From Hydnum rufescens UP504 (Eukaryota > Basidiomycota > Agaricomycetes > Cantharellales > Hydnaceae), in contig MU129188.1 of NCBI GenBank assembly GCA_014904985.1, positions 35,233-53,998 on the forward strand: a DNA stretch of 18,766 nt, read 5' to 3'. The notes beneath the pieces are model-generated. The model did no database searches, was not told where the DNA came from, and saw only the letters and a list, made by a program, of their open reading frames with translations. A program made the position numbers and the translations under genes. This document shows positions 18,535 through 18,766 of this stretch, one piece after another (within the stretch, counting starts at the first letter, position 1; each line of letters begins with the position of its first letter).

Positions 18535-18766
18535 AGAATATCTGCGGGACTATGTTAACGAATGGTTGGTTCAAAGTTCCTTCCATTTATCCCAACGTGG
18601 ATCAGGGACTCCCAAAAATGAAGCGAATCCCCTGTTGTGATAACGCAGAATCGAGCATGCCATGCCTCCATTCCCAAAAGCAGCAAACATTCATTGTTCT
18701 CTGGGCCTGCAGACATGGCCACCGGTGAGGCAATGCATGCTAAGAAGGCAACCATTTGACTATACA

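Noticed and set aside
1..18766. CRISPR array or bacterial operon structure
   Set aside because: The repeats are degenerate or have no spacers. Introns and eukaryotic gene fragments make a prokaryotic source untenable.

Overview
The window looks like repeat-rich accessory DNA from a basidiomycete fungus, most likely an agaricomycete. The protein-like sequence is eukaryotic: short introns of about 50-65 bases with GTRNGT donors, CTRAY-like branch sites and YAG acceptors; a fragment of the spliceosomal helicase Brr2; and two KDZ (Kyakuja-Dileera-Zisupton) transposases, one carrying the CxC1-type cysteine cluster known from fungal KDZ elements. I see no intact gene: every protein-like region has in-frame stops, frame changes or truncations.

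Layout. Bases 141-190 and 8476-8526 are two inverted copies of a 50-base hairpin with the same outer and inner 14 bases. They could be the terminal inverted repeats of one 8.4-kb element. Inside, from left to right: a minus-strand remnant of the C-terminal helicase cassette of Brr2 (221-888); a small palindromic element (942-1091); a repeat family in two inverted diverged copies (1566-2063 and 4173-4840) whose shared module is a CCACACACC hairpin next to a splice-donor-like GTRAGT; a 567-base palindromic element (2064-2630) that seems to interrupt the first copy; degenerate tandem repeats (2757-3130); a promoter-like block with five TGACATCA sites and a TATA box (3305-3568); and a nearly full-length, decayed KDZ transposase on the minus strand (8394 to 5095) with one recognisable intron.

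From 9013 to 13524 the plus strand carries a decayed multi-exon gene of unknown function that ends in a Ser/Arg/His-rich tail. It may be one gene or two. It is followed by 1.85 kb of degenerate satellite built on GCAGCT/AGCTGC, with hairpin-forming units (13570-15420). Next comes the C-terminal third of a second, different KDZ transposase on the minus strand (16830 to 15466). The last 1.9 kb holds weak, intron-bearing minus-strand coding traces that I could not identify.

The most general pattern is the decay. About 17 premature stops in six reconstructed reading frames are almost all TGA, often where arginine fits. This is what C-to-T change at CGA (CpG) codons would leave. The most interesting candidates are the KDZ element with hairpin ends and a captured Brr2 piece, the hairpin plus splice-donor module, and the hairpin satellite.
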